Shown: positions 32,930-45,332, counted from the first letter of the stretch. The stretch is 64,000 bases of DNA from Aphrocallistes beatrix (GCA_963281255.1 OY725500.1:2785184-2849183), one strand, 5' to 3'. The notes: generated from the letters alone by a model not told the origin. Made by a program: numbers and translations.

Positions 32930-33195
32930 ATATGATAGCGTGTTACAGAGAAAAACTCGGCTAACAGTGGGCAAGAAAGATAGCACCTGACCTAACTTTA
33001 CCTTTAAACGAGATGACATTCTTAGTGCTTTTAGCTCACTAAGGTTCTGCAAGAGTGCAGGCTCAGATTACATTACCGAAGCAATGTAATTGAGAGTAAA
33101 ATGAAAATGACTAGAGTGAGGTTAAACCCGCAACCTAAGTCTTGGTATTCAAACGCCCTAACCACTGCACCACCCAAGCAGATGGCCTTGGACCA
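32930..33195 (-). mobile_element. tRNA-derived SINE inside the Gypsy element
   Basis: On the minus strand from about 33178 the sequence has a polymerase III A box (TGGTGCAGTGG) followed, at tRNA spacing, by a B box-like GGGTTTAACCTC, with a tRNA-like GGTGGTGCAGTGGTTAGGGC start. The tail runs to a CA-rich stretch near 32890-32940. It sits exactly where the Gypsy RNase H domain stops. The ends and target duplication are not settled. Confidence 0.65.
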
Positions 33196-33196
33196 G

Positions 33197-34326
33197 TCAG
33201 GGTACGCGAGTGTTACAGGATTCTGCGAAAGAGCACAGCTGCTGATAACTCTCTTCGCAATTTCCGTCCCAGTTCCATCTTACTCCTTTCCTTGTCAACT
33301 TATATAGATGAGCAGCACTTCGGGAGAGTTGTGGTTGGAAATCCCTATAATAATTAACTAGTCCCAGGAAGGACCTCAGCTGTCTTAGATTCGATGGTCG
33401 TGGCTGATCCGGATTTTGACAACATTTGATGGTAGTGGGCGGTATCAGTGTTTTGACAGTAAATGTCCCAAAATTCCGTTTCCCTGTACCCAAAACGGCA
33501 CTTGTCAATTCTCAATTGGAGATTGGCCAATCTGTAGCACTGCAATACAACCCTGAGGTGTTTCAAATGATCATCGAACGAATTCGGAAAGGTTAACGTA
33601 TCATCAATGTAGGGCAAGCTCTGGGGAGCGTCCTTCAGGGCTAGATCGATCATCCTCTGATAGGTTGATGGGGCATTACAAAGCCCAAAGGGCATCACAC
33701 AGAACTCAAATTCTCCTCTAGGTGACACAAAGGCTGTCTTTTCCCTATCTGTTTCCTTGATTAGAATACTCCAGTTGGCACTTGCCCCATCTAACGTTGA
33801 AAAATATTCACTACCATGCAGCTTGTCTAATATATCCTTTCTCCGGTATAGGGTATGCGTCCTTCCTAGTTACATCATTTAATGCGATAATCAACAGCAA
33901 ATCTAAGAGTGTTGTCTTTCTTTCTGATAAGAATGACTCTGCTCGCGGCCATGGAGAGGTAGAAGGTCTGATGACCCCATTATCCAGCATCTGTTCAATT
34001 TGAATATTTATCTCCCTTTCCGTTTGAGTTGATACTCGACCACATCTGGCCCTCACAGGATACGCGCCTCCTGTTTCAATCACATGCTCCACATAGTGTG
34101 TCCTATTTGGCTTCTTAGGATTCGTGGCAAAGACATCGCCAAACTCATCAAGTAATTCTGTTATTCTTGAACGTTGATGTGCAATCAGGTCAGGATTGAC
34201 ATTCCAATCTCTCCTCCAAGACGAGGTATTCTCGTGTGATTGCAGCACACTATTAACAGCAACAGCTCTCGACATTACCTGGCCACCCCACAAGGACACT
34301 ACAGTTGAGATCCACTCTTCTCCCAA
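33197..34326 (-). pseudogene. Gypsy reverse transcriptase and RNase H start, broken
   Basis: 34326-33811 covers the linker and first RT blocks (LLDEFGDVFATNP, INIQIEQMLDNGVIRPSTSPW, IALNDVTRKDAYPIPE) with a frameshift near 33940. 33728-33510 holds VMPFGLCNAPSTYQRMI and the catalytic box SLPYIDDTL (YxDD). 33508-33197 holds the thumb and RNase H entry (LRSFLGLVNYYRDF, LYKLTRKGVRWNW). The rest of RNase H is lost at the SINE. Confidence 0.85.
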
Positions 34327-34986
34327 TCAGACACGGTGATTCTGCCAGTCAAATTCTGTAGAATTGAATCGTCTTAAGTAGTCTCGTCCCAAAATAAGGG
34401 TTGGTTCTGCACTGTCTAATACCATGAACCTATGCTTCATAGGAGCACTCTTACCGATGTTAACTTCTAGGTCAACATAGCCTCTACTCTTGATAGGCAT
34501 AGCACATACTCCATGAACTCGACTTGGATGAACCGTAAAATCAACACCCAAACCATGTAGCGAAGCAGTGTCGATAATGGAGGGCTGTTCCCCTGAATCC
34601 AACATTACACCTATCTTGATACCGTTCAATTTAATGGGAATCATAACTCCGGCCTGGTCCATTCCCTCTCCTTCGCAACTAGCCCCAGCTCTGCAATCCA
34701 ATGACATAACTTGCTTCTTGTTATAGCAATCCCTGCGATCATGCCCCTTCTTACCACACAATTGGCAGTATTGGGAAGGGCATCGCCTTTGCAAATGTTC
34801 TATATTACCGCAGATATAGCATGCTAAACGCTGACCATAATTCCTGTAACCTGCACCAGCTCTACCGAATCTAGCTCGCCCCGTAGACCTTGATCGATCC
34901 CGATGTACGACATTAATAGTCTCCTCTCTAGCCTCAGGCAAGGGATTGTTGGTTGACATAACTCTTCGGCTCGATTCTAAGGCCAA
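34327..34986 (-). pseudogene. Gypsy nucleocapsid and protease
   Basis: 219 open codons. Two CCHC zinc knuckles (CYICGNIEHLQRRC and CQLCGKKGHDRRDC) mark the nucleocapsid end of gag. The aspartic protease follows, with the active-site motif MLDSGEQPSIID (usually DTGA or DSGA) and the LILGRDYLRRF flap-end block. Open, but it lies in an element whose other parts are broken. Confidence 0.8.
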
Positions 34987-35590
34987 TTTTCATCCACTTC
35001 TCTAACCGGTCTTTCTTTCTCTGTCCTCAACTCACAAATCCATCTAAAATCACGATGGCCTTGATCGAGAGGGATGTTTTTCTCTACCAGAGCTTTGCGT
35101 ACCTTGTTTATGAATTCTCGAGCTATACTTAACGTTATGTCGACTTTCTCTGCTTGCCAATCGTTAATTGGTCCTTGAACTGGCGGGGGTAATTGCGTTA
35201 TGAGGATTACACACGCCACCCGTAGCCTTAGCATCAATAACCACAGCCTTGAGTTCATAGAAATAGTCGTCGACGAGTGTACCAGGTTTCCAGTCCTTAT
35301 TCCTAAGAGACTGCATTGCTGTAGTGCTATCTACTGGCTCATCCAAGTTGTCAATCAGAATCTTGAAAGCTCCTTCTAAACTTTCAGTTTCGTTTATAAC
35401 CTCCTTCACGATTTCCCGTTCCGCGATCCGCCGATAGATATACCGAAGTAACATGCTGATTGCTAAGCGCTCTCCTCCTTTCTGTGCTAGAAGCGGAGCG
35501 ACTGCAGCCCTGAATAGTTTCTCCCATTCTGCAATCCGTTGATCCTTCTGAAGAGTGTTGAATATTCAGCCCACCAAACTGTGATGCCAT
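34977..35590 (-). pseudogene. Gypsy gag, broken
   Basis: ATG 35590 (MASQFGGLNIQ) lies 18 bases inside the 5' LTR, leaving an unusually short leader. Frame breaks follow. The 35454-35164 frame has a retrotransposon gag pattern (LEGAFKILIDNL, W.PGTLVDDYFYELKAVV). The 35258-34977 frame continues towards the nucleocapsid. Confidence 0.65.
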
Positions 35591-35608
35591 TATTATTAAT
35601 GTGATTTA

Positions 35609-35807
35609 TGTGATAAGGCAGTTAACAATATGTGACTATTGTAATTAGCTTTACAGACAATCACAATAATAAATGATAATTACATACGACATAAGACTAT
35701 CACTCTAGTATATATAAGTAGAGTATCGACTCCAAAGAGAATAGCAGCAGCGCTGCATACTAAGTTTAACATAGACTACGACTAGACTACACTACTAGCA
35801 TATAACA
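35609..35807 (-). repeat. Gypsy 5' LTR
   Basis: 199 bp; in sense TGTTATATGC to TTATCACA. Serves as the uninterrupted reference for the 3' LTR. No obvious tRNA primer site follows: the next bases are TAAATCACATTAATAAT. Confidence 0.85.
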
Positions 35808-36157
35808 GTATTAACGAGCATTATCTTAACAGCGGATTCACATGTCTGACAAAATCGTTTATAAATAAATATAAATGAGCGATATCAAGAAACTAAATAT
35901 ACCAACGTGAGGGAAGGGTATGGACTTTATTATATCATGCTCAAAACTCAAACATTATATGACGACCATGGATGAGTGTACCTTTTGTCCATGTGACGAC
36001 TAACTGTTAATACCTTGAAAAGTTTCCTTCATCAATCCTCCTATGTGTTGAATATAGATCGCCTCATACGAACATAGATTGGGTAAACCGATTTTAAACA
36101 TCCTTAGAATATACGGTATCTGAGTCGCTAACCTAGTCATAATGGGAGATTTCAATA

Positions 36158-36700
36158 TCCTTACTATTAAAACTCGATTAATGTTCATATATGTGCATTA
36201 CATATGTATATTATATATATATATATACACTGCCTGAACAAAATTATTCGTATGCCCCATAATTCCTCATACAAATAGTGATAATACTGATTTATTTAGT
36301 GAGTCAAGGTATTTAATTGGTAAGAGATACGCTTAATTTAACTTCAAATTCGAATTACGTACTCACTTTTTAATCTTTCAACAAGGTCAAATTTTCAAAC
36401 TGTGCCACCTCTTATCACCAATGCCATCATATACAATGGTGATCATTCGTGACATGTGGCATAGGAAAGCAAATATGCTGAAAATACTTAATCTTGAAGG
36501 AGAGTAATTAAGTTGAAAAACTTATAAAGTAGGTAATTTGTATGCGGAGAATTCGAATTTATGTATGTATTGATTGAAGAAACTGCCAGTCACAGAGAGC
36601 TGATTTTTGGCATGTGGGAGTCTTTTGGCTATTGCTCCACTAACTTATGACCTCAGACGAAAATGGCAACTCATCATGGAATTATGACGTCATTATTCAA
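36158..36700 (+). mobile_element. HL (Helitron-like) 5' half with a Tc1-like insert
   Basis: Begins A|TCCTTACTATTAAAACTCG at 36158. After its TA run a Tc1-like fragment follows (36229-36565, starting CACTGCCTGAACAAAATTA), which aligns in reverse with 12396-12800. HL resumes with GATTGAAGAAACTGCC and stops at the GACGTCATTATTCA block near 36700, where the LINE begins. Confidence 0.65.
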
Positions 36701-38080
36701 TTTTGTGGTGGATATTCACCTCTCGTTGATATGTAAAAGAGTCAAGCATCCTACTCAACCGGGATGGATGAGTGATGACATTCTAATCTCTATGCAGAAT
36801 TGTGATAAATTTGTGCAATATATTTTAATAATTGGAGAACATGGAAAAATTAAGTAAACAAGCTAATAAAAGATGCCAAGAAAGATTATTACATCACAAT
36901 CTTAAACAAGAATAAAGGAAACTCTCAGAATTTCTGTAATTTTTTTAAAGAACTAATTCTAAGAAAACATTCAATAATCAACCATACAATTAAGACCATT
37001 GGACATGTAGTAGTGATAAAGTATCTCAAGCGATTGACGAAATTTTCAGCGATTACTTTTAAAATATTGCTAAAGAATATATAGATGCTGATACCACCTC
37101 CCAAGCAAAGAGTTTACATAAAAATTTATTTTCAGCAAGCCAACCTTTAATAATTCCAGCTATCTTTAAAGATTTTTTCTTTAAGACTCGGAATGTTGGT
37201 GTGAAAGTGAAAGTTAATTGAAAGTGAACTGAAAGTGAAAATGAAAGTGGGAATTTTCTATTTATACCTTTGACCCCAAGTCCAAGTAGGGTTGAACAAC
37301 ATGTTTCAAGAACTAAAAAAGAGCATCGGATTGGACAATTTAGGCTCAAAGGCCCTGAAAACTGCAGCTCCTATCATCGCTGGTCCCATAACCCAAATTA
37401 ATAATATGAGTATTAGCAAATGCTGTTTTCTCCGCTTGGAAAACTGCCAAGGTGATCCTACAATTTTACAAAATTATCGACATATCTCAATTCTACCCAT
37501 CCTCTCCAAAGTTATTGAACGTCATGTATCTAATTCACTATATACATACATCCACAAAAATGACTTAATTGACGTCAACCAATCTGGATTTCGCGCTCAT
37601 CACAGTTGTGAAACTGCGCTTCTTATTAAACTCAAGACTGGTACACAAACCTAAACAACAAAGTAATAACTGGTGCTGTGTTCCTTGATTTTAGCAAGGC
37701 ATTTGGCTTAGTTGCCCACAACTTTCTACTCCTAAAACTCGGTATGTATGAATTTAGTAGTGAACCAATAACTTGGTTTAGCAATTACTTAAATGCAAGA
37801 AAGTTATGTGTGTCGTTTAACAGCTGTATCTCTACGAAAAAGGAGAACTCATTAGGAGTGCCCAGGGAAGAATTCTTGGTCCTCTACTCTTCTTAATTTT
37901 TATCAATGATCTACCTTTGGCCCCGAACAATTTGAATATCAACTTATACGCGGACGATAGTATCATTTATTTTTCTGTTAAATCTGTTGAATCAATAAAC
38001 TTATATTGAATCAAGACTTATCTAGAATTGACAACTGGTGCACTAGAAACCAGATGGTGATAAATTACACAGGTCAACAA
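36700..38080 (+). pseudogene. Non-LTR retrotransposon (LINE) reverse transcriptase, broken
   Basis: Debris from 36740 (KHPTQPGWMSDDILISMQN) is the linker before the RT of jockey-like LINEs. 37460-37650 has the RT blocks NYRHISILPILSKVIERHV and DLIDVNQSGFRAHHSCETAL. 37678-37900 has FLDFSKAFGLVAHN (D of the first box) and a G.VPQG-like region. LYADDSIIYF at about 37945 is the YADD catalytic box. Multiple shifts and stops; inserted or decayed within SPT6 intron 2. Confidence 0.8.
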
Positions 38081-38329
38081 AATTTAACTTCACGATCTCA
38101 TCAAGTATTACGTTGTCATTTTCTAAGATACTTTTTTACGCTGAATTCAAATCTGCTTTCAGATTCCTTCTAGCACGTCTAGATTTTTCTAGCTACAAGT
38201 CATCGATTTTTTGGTATTTTCCTAAATTTCCCTGTATTTTGATAGTCATGGCTGTTTTTTATTTAACATAGATCAACTACTCACAAACTGGGGAGAATAT
38301 ATATAATGTTAGAAGTGGAAAGATAAGCT

Positions 38330-38860
38330 AAGAAAACTAAATCTAAAGGTGTTGAGAGTATGACTTCCTTTTATATATCTTGTTGGGATTATCTCTAAAC
38401 AGCCTCCAACAGTAATCGGACATCATGCCCTCATTCCAGAAACCTTGGTATCGGGTTTCCATTTGCTATATATCCTGGTGGAATCTCTCACCCTGTTCAT
38501 CACTTACAGCACCAAAGTCAGGAAAGAAATCAAGGTGAGAGTGCAAGAAGTGAAGCTTTAGCGACATACGGCAGCCCATCTTCTCATATGCGTTAAGCAA
38601 GGTTTCCACTCCTTCTCTATAATTCGACGACTTCTTGTTTCCTAAAAAATTCTCACAAACCCATTTAAAAGAATTCCAAGCATTCAGTTCCAGTTCGGAT
38701 AAAGTATCCTCAAAATCTGGATCTCTGAATACTTGTCTGATTTGTGGTCCTACAAAAACTCCCTCTTTTATCTTTGCCTCGCTTAAATTTGGAAATTTGC
38801 TCTCCAAATGCTGCTTTTGTTCCACCCTTTCGAAACTTCAATTTTTCTACTAAAACTCGT
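38330..38860 (-). pseudogene. Fragment of a conserved protein family of unknown function
   Basis: 119 open codons (38825-38466) end with LHFLHSHLDFFPDFGAVSDE and GERFHQDI. After one stop the frame resumes with METRYQGFWNEGMMSDYCWR, and further codons run to about 38335. I associate this block with a protein family seen in many repeat-rich invertebrate genomes, but cannot name the element that carries it. One stop codon; no start context. Confidence 0.5.
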
Positions 38861-38889
38861 GTGATGGTGATAAAAGCTAAAATTTTATA

Positions 38890-39026
38890 GATTTTGTATA
38901 TTAATATTCTTCAAAATATGATACAACTATCATCAAAAAATGATGACTCATCACTCAGTATGTCGTTGTCGTTTTCATTGCGCATCTAAAATTGAAAATT
39001 TGATATTTTTTATAATTTTCGAGTGA
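38890..39026 (+). mobile_element. HL middle fragment
   Basis: 38890-39026 contains the HL blocks AAAAATGATGACTCATCACT and TTTTCGAGTG but stops before the GC-rich end, where a new HL 5' end starts. Confidence 0.5.
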
Positions 39027-40367
39027 TCCTTACTATTAAAACTCGATTAATGTACTAGTATGTGTAAATATGTGTATATACAGGGTGGCCCATAAGTTCT
39101 GTCCCAAGCTTCATTACTTTAGGTATGAAATTTTTTATACTCAAACAGTCTTAGTTATTGTGGTCTTTAGAGATTGTTATTCAAATATTCTCAATGATTT
39201 TATAAGATTTTTCGAGTCTAAGAACTGGAACTGTGTTTTGTATTGTGAGTTTTGTGGAAAAATATGTGTCCTGGCTCGCAGCGAAATTCGAGAATCAGGG
39301 TCACTGCTTCTGTGAAAAATGTCTCTATAATCGATGTTCCAATACGATTTAGCACCAGATACCTTTCATTTATCATGGAAATATTTCACAAATCCATTGA
39401 ATGCTTTATCAGAAACGAGATAAAGTTATTATTTAACGAGTTCAAATTAGGTACATTTTGCAAAATCACCGAAAATGGCACTTTTTTTCACATCACTAAA
39501 AATCTGATCCAAATGGTTCTCAATATACACTGACCTAAACGTCCTATATTTCTACAAATTTAGAGTGTTCGAGGAAAATGTGAGAGCTAATTTGTCCTAG
39601 AATTTAGAGACTCTAGAAAGATAATTTTAAAAGCAGTGGACCCTGATTCTCGTTTGTTACTGCGAGTCAGGACACATTTTTTCTCGACAAAACTCACGAT
39701 ACAAAACACAGTTCCTGGTCTTAAACTCGAAAAATCTTTTGAAGTAATTGATAATATTCGAATTACAATCTCTAAAGACAATAATAACTAATATTGTTTG
39801 AGTATAAGAAATTTTATACCTAATAAAGCTTGGGACAGAACTTATGGGCTACCCGGTATACATATATATATATCTGTAACGAATTGATTGAAGAAACTGC
39901 CGGGCGGAGAAAGCTGATTTTAGGCATGTGAGATTCTTTTGGCTATGGCTCCACTAAGTTCTGACCTCAGACGAAAACGTCGACTCATCATGGAATTATT
40001 ACGTCATTGTCTATTTTTTTTTATAATTAGAAATTTCAGTTTTTCGACTATAACTCAGCCATTTTATGTGATAGAAGGCTGAAATTTAATAGAATGTGTA
40101 TATTAGTATATCACACATATGCTCCAACTATCATTAAGAAATGATGGGTCATCACTCTGTTACGACGTCATCGTTACGCATCAAAATAAAATAAAAATTT
40201 AAAATTTTATTATTTTTCCAGTGATTTCGATTATAACAGTAAAACAGACATATTAGAGGTGCTACCTCCCTTTTAATTAATCATTGAGATCCCAGGCTCT
40301 CAAACGGCGCCTCCGGCGGACACAAAGTGTCCGCCAGCCGCGCAGCGCAACAAGCGAAGCGCGCTTG
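39027..40367 (+). mobile_element. HL (Helitron-like) element, both ends, split by a MITE
   Basis: Starts A|TCCTTACTATTAAAACTCG and ends CGCGCTTG|T at 40367. Without the 778-bp MITE insertion (39079-39856) it is about 560 bp. It shows the GGCGGACAC-AAA-GTGTCCGCC hairpin intact and the terminal hairpin CAAGCG-AAGCG-CGCTTG. Confidence 0.8.
39081..39856. mobile_element. Long-TIR MITE, mariner-type, copy 2
   Basis: 776 bp beginning CAGGGTGGCCCATAAGTTC and ending with a slightly mutated inverse (GCTACCCGG), TA on both sides (39079-39080, 39857-39858). Its long arms match those of the copy at 2718-3487. It inserted into the TA run of the HL copy. Confidence 0.8.
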
Positions 40368-40513
40368 TATCGATTATAACTGTATGACAAACGTATTTAA
40401 AGATGTTGTCTAACGTAATTAATCAATGTGAACCACCAAAGAACCAAATGGACGCATCTGGCGGACGCAAAGTCTCTACCAGCCAAGCATCGTAAGTAGG
40501 TGAAGCGTGCTTG
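40368..40513 (+). mobile_element. HL 3' end, second partial copy
   Basis: Directly follows the previous HL end: ATCGATTATAACTGTATGAC, then a decayed GC-rich block, finishing GTGCTTG|T at 40513. Tandem 3' ends of this kind are known for Helitrons but can also arise by independent insertion. Confidence 0.55.
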
Positions 40514-41580
40514 TTATTAATAAAATCCCAATTAATATTTTCTGCGATTGACCATTCTTTAACAGTATATTTTCTTTAGTTATGATTTTAACGATTTTAA
40601 ATTCATATAACATTTAAGTCACAAACATTTGTCGCTTCCTTTAACTACGGGACATTCTAAGCCAAAGAATTTCAGTGCTTCCAACCACAATACGCCTTTG
40701 CAATTGTACCGTGCTAGAATAAACATATGAGCTCATCTGAGTCGGAAGCAATTCATGTGTGATACTTGGGAATTAGCTCACCACTATCACAACCAGATGC
40801 CAGATACTACTTACTAGTTTATCATCTAAAATTTGACATTCTAAATTTGTAAAACTAATACAAGTTTGTTTGATTTTTTTAAAATCATTATTTTTTCAAC
40901 CTTCCCGGCGGTAGTGCTCCACCAAACTCATGATCTAAACACGTCCAATTGTACACTATCTGCCGTATCAAAATAATTTACTAAACTCCCTCAATCCCGA
41001 CGCCATTTTTCATCCAATAACTCCTGATTATTTCCACTATTATGTCTCCTCTTGGCATTAAGAAAGGATCGCTTATTTTCGCGATTAACTCCTGTTCGAT
41101 CAGGACACATTTCAGAATTTGTAAAATCATTAAATCGAAGGGACAATAACCCTCTAGGAATTTGTCGCTAAAATTTTCAGGCATACCCATAAAGAACAAT
41201 TACTTATTTTCCATCATAACAAGTTATAGAGTGAGTCTATTCATTCAGAGAAATGTAAATAAACTGTAACATATACTATAATTTCGATTTCAAATTCATA
41301 TTCTAAACTTTCGAATAATGTATAGAATATTTTGAATTCGAAATTATAATAGATGTAACCCTTTGATTACATTTAACTCATTAATAGACCCACTTTACAA
41401 CTAATTATAATGTAAAACAGTAAATTAAAAATACTCAGCATTCATTCAATATTTAATTTATCTGAAATTTTAAACATTGAGTCCCCCAGGACAAACATTA
41501 ATTTGTTTTAAAAAAATCATTTTAGATGGATATTTTAAGTTATTAACTGTTAGCCGTGAGCAAGGCCTTCAGATATTGGG
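40514..41580. other. SPT6 intron 2, unassigned
   Basis: AT-rich; a 72-codon open frame at 40981-41199 (minus) has no recognisable content. Confidence 0.35.
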
Positions 41581-41614
41581 CGGCTGGAATTGCCATGGCC
41601 ACTCCACTTTTGAA

Positions 41615-41770
41615 GAGGCATCTGATGCGTAGGCCTAGGGAAGCTTGTTGGTAGGCCTGGGGAGTTAGGAGGTAAGCCTGGGAGGTTAGTTAGTAGGCTC
41701 AGGAAGATTATCAGCTAGACTTGGAATTGCTAGTAGGTTTCCAGACGTATGGCACGGCCTGTGCTGTCGA
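41615..41770. repeat. Degenerate tandem repeat of about 21 bp
   Basis: Successive variants of GTAGGCCTGGGGAGTTAGGAG occur about every 20-24 bp, in a G-rich patch unlike its surroundings. On both sides lie related motifs (ACTTTTGAAGAGGC / ACTTTTGCAGAGC). No coding content seen. Confidence 0.5.
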
Positions 41771-42151
41771 AAGCCCCACTTTTGCAGAGCTTCCGACGGC
41801 ACTGGCCGTAACAAAGACATACGTAATATACTCATCCATGGACATCGTATAATGTTTCGACTTTTTAACCCGCGCTTTGCGAGGTGTTTTGTAGCCTCAT
41901 TTCCGGTTTAAGCCATTTTGGGAGGGGAAGCCATACAAGTTTGCGGTCTTACTATAAATAGAAAAAAACACTGAGCCAACCGAAGGCTAAGCTTGATATA
42001 AGATTTTGCTGAACCTTATCCCATACGTTTATGTAATTAGTTTCCTGATATCCCTCATTGTTTTTAATTTATAAACGATTTTGCCTGCATGGGAATCCGT
42101 TGCCGATTCCTCTCCTCAGTTAACGGTCGCCATGTATTAATAAGTTCTACA

Positions 42152-42242
42152 TCCTTACTATTCAAACTCGATTATTAAGTACGTCTCTGGCGGATTCAAA
42201 GTGTTCGCCAGCTGCGCAGCGCAAGCCCAAGAAGCGCACTTG
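42152..42242 (+). mobile_element. HL minimal element, 91 bp
   Basis: A|TCCTTACTATTCAAACTCG is followed after only 30 bp by the GC-rich end with its hairpin remnant, finishing CACTTG|T. The whole body is missing but both ends remain, which defines the family's termini. Confidence 0.75.
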
Positions 42243-42249
42243 TTTGTCT

Positions 42250-44120
42250 TAATTTCGTTCGCCCTGATTGATTGGTGAAACTGCCATTATGGCGATCTCT
42301 CCACCTCAAACGCCTTCAAAATGTTGCAATTTTTTGTCAAAGAAACATTCGCTAGATCTAATGAGGAATTGATTATAATACTATCTTGATAATACTATCT
42401 AATAAGGTTCGTAGTGCCTTCATCGCCATGAAATTACGTTTGATTCCTCGTAGTCGATGGCGGCTGTCTATATCTCATGTAATTATTTTTAATGAACCTG
42501 AAAGGCTTGGTTTCAAAAATTAGCAGTTTAATATTGAAAACGTCTATAAACTTATATTGAAAACGTCTATAAACCATCCCACACAATACTTTTTCTATCC
42601 ATTTCACAGCTAGCACGTCGCAAAACATGAATTCGAATCTATTATCCAGCTTTTTTTCTAAAAGTTAGAATTGTATAGCAATGATATTGATTAATTATGG
42701 AAGAGAAGTATCATTTGAGTTTTCTTTTCGATTGGTGTATTTAATTTCACATTTAATGTCGAGTTTTTTTTAAGATTGTGCTTGGCAATACACAGCAGAA
42801 TATATGCCGTATCATTTCACTTGAATCTTTTAGAAGAGTAAGTATAAATGTGTAGCAACATAATCTTGGTATATTAATAATCCCTAGGCCTACTACTTAT
42901 AAGGCTTGTTTCGTATTATTTAGAGGCTCTTGTATATATGGTGTATATATGGACCAGGATATGCTATTATTATATTTTAGTCTGTAGTATTCTGATGCGA
43001 TATTCTAGGATTTCGTACGCTTGTTTAACTGGACCAAGGATGTGCTATTATATTTTGAACCTTAGCATTCTGAAGCGATATCGTAGGATCTTGAGGTGCT
43101 TAAAATGACTCCATATCTCTTTATGAGTTCATAATTGTAGTTAAAAAGATTACTACCATATTAACATGATTATCAATTTTTGTGCGCAAAATGATAGTTA
43201 ACGATTTGTATTTTCCTTTTCTTTTTTCCATTCGGAGTACCTCAATTCATTTTACAGATATATCTTAAATGTCAAATACTTTTGAACTTCCATAACTGCC
43301 ACTCTATAGCGGTCACATGTGCTGAATAGAAACTAGTTTTTCAACTTTTTATTTTTATTTTTTTTATTTTTTTTAGTGCACATCATTTCGAAATTATGAC
43401 GTCATTATTAATTGATAGTTTGAAAATTCAGTTTTTCGAGCATGAGCCTGCAATTGTATCGGATAGATTGTTAGCATTTCAATAGCAAGAGTGTAATAAC
43501 ATCACTTACATGTGACTACCACCAAATAAAAAATAATGTCACATCATAAAATCGAAAATCGTTTTCTGAAATGACTAATTAAGGAATATTAGTACCACAA
43601 GAATAAAGTTCAAATAGCTATAAAATCTATGTCATTATCGCATCACAAGATAATTAATTAAATAATCAAATATGACTGAAATATGTTGCCATTTTTGTTA
43701 CAATTTTGAAATTCAAGAGTTTAGCTTTCCAAATGCATTAACCCCATTTTACCCCATTTTAAGAAATGCTAAAGAATGTCTAAGACAACTGTATTTCTGA
43801 AGTAAATCCTTACTAACTCATTTTAGAGTAGTTCTTTATTTTTGGTTCGAATTCACAGGATTTATCAGAAAATCCATAAGCTAACCTATTCTATAATTTT
43901 ATTCCCTAATAACTGCGTAAGTATGTGTATATTTATTGTATAACGTGGGGGCAGTGCACACCAGTCCTATCCTCCTGGAAGAAAGATTGGCAACTAGATT
44001 GAGGCGAGTGAAGAAACGATCACAATATATTACATAGGGTTTGTCAATATAATCCTTTACAGTTGCAGTACCACATTCCGTACACCCTAAAATTCTGTAC
44101 TACTTCATAGAGATGGATGT
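42250..44120. other. SPT6 intron 2, unassigned
   Basis: AT-rich intron. A weak HL-like stretch with GACGTCATTATT occurs at about 43370-43460. No gene seen. Confidence 0.35.
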
Positions 44121-44131
44121 CTTGCTTGAGA

Positions 44132-44548
44132 CAGTGGCGGCGCTACGGGGGGGGATGGATGGGCTCAGATTTTCCCCAAAAATGGCATTATTGTCATAGT
44201 AAGAAACGCAACGACGTAGCACTCAGCAATGTCAAAATAAATGGATGGTTATATAGTACAATCGATCAATACAGAGCACAATCCGTATACAATAGTTGCC
44301 TTATTTAGACTAGTTCAAGTCGGCGGTTTCCTCCCTTGGCGAAATGATCGATCACAGCGTCAGGCCCTTTCCTATCTAATCATTACAAAGAAATAAAACT
44401 TCACTAATAGCACATGAACAATTTCTGACCAGCTTAAATACTTGTTATTTTAATTTCTTTATCCATACATTAAAGGGATAAAGGCCCCCAGAATATTGAC
44501 GAGCCCCCCGCCTGCTCCCCCACTCGCGGCGCGCTAGCGCCGCCACTG
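44132..44548. mobile_element. hAT-type MITE with 8-bp TSD
   Basis: The duplication GCTTGAGA flanks it (44124-44131, 44549-44556). Ends are CAGTGGCGGCGCTA inverted; the right end continues GCGCGCCGCG. 417 bp without coding capacity. The 8-bp TSD and CAGTGGCG start fit hAT-type mobilisation. Confidence 0.88.
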
Positions 44549-45332
44549 GCTTGAGAGAGAAGCCACAACACGAACAACATAAGTCCACAGCTTAATCCCA
44601 TGCGGACTGTGTTTTGATTTAATGGATTGACGAATTCACAATTATTTCGTCGATAAAGAGGGACTTGGCCTGAATGAGCAGTTTAGATGAGTTCATATTT
44701 AGCCTATTGTGTAGCTGTCCTAGATTAGCTTCCAATCATTTTGCTGTGCTAAGGCTGTCTGCAAGTTCGTAATCATTGATCAAATGTACATGGTGAACTG
44801 TTCCTCAAATGATGCAGTGTCATATGATATCTGAATTCAGATGGATATTAGATGTCAGAATTACAGTAATGAGGACGACAGTTAGGCATCGCTACAAGCC
44901 TCCTCCAAAGAGTCAAACCATTGAAACATTACTACCATGTAAACTAGGCAAAGTTCGTCTTTACAATGAGGATTACCAAGCCATAGGACTTACTCGGAGT
45001 GGGAACGAGAAATGTCCTCTACCTGAGTGCGTTATTTGTGTAGAAAACCTGTCGAACGCTTCATGACCCCAAGCCAAAGCGACATTTTTCTACCAAGCAT
45101 ATTAACTTTGACAACAAAACTATGGAATATTTTTGGCTGGGAGAGAAACACAAAATGCAAGTTACGAGATTTCGAAAGAATTTTCAAGTGAATAACAAAT
45201 CTCAAGTAGTAAGTTATTTAGTGGCAGAACTCGTTGCCAAACAAATGAAGCCTCGCACAATAACTGAATCTCAAATTTACCAGCCTGTCAAACAATAGTG
45301 AAGACAATTTTTGGAGAGTTGATGCGGTTTAA

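Larger units (their letters stand above)
30427..35807 (-). mobile_element. Gypsy-type LTR retrotransposon, decayed
   Basis: The element reads on the minus strand: 5' LTR (35609-35807), gag, protease, reverse transcriptase, part of RNase H, integrase, polypurine tract (31161-31178) and 3' LTR (30427-31160). LTRs start TG and end CA in sense (TGTTATATGC to ATCACA). By eye they differ at roughly six bases plus a small indel, so the insertion is not very recent. The 3' LTR is split by an HL element and the RNase H region is replaced by a tRNA-like SINE. The outermost bases of the left LTR are altered and I see no clear target duplication. Confidence 0.85.

Noticed and set aside
33119-33178. Functional tRNA gene on the minus strand
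   Set aside because: A and B boxes are present, but I cannot form a full cloverleaf and it lies inside a retroelement; a SINE head fits better.
34960-35600. Self-priming or tRNA primer site of the Gypsy element
   Set aside because: The bases after the 5' LTR (TAAATCACATTAATAAT) match no primer I can defend by eye.
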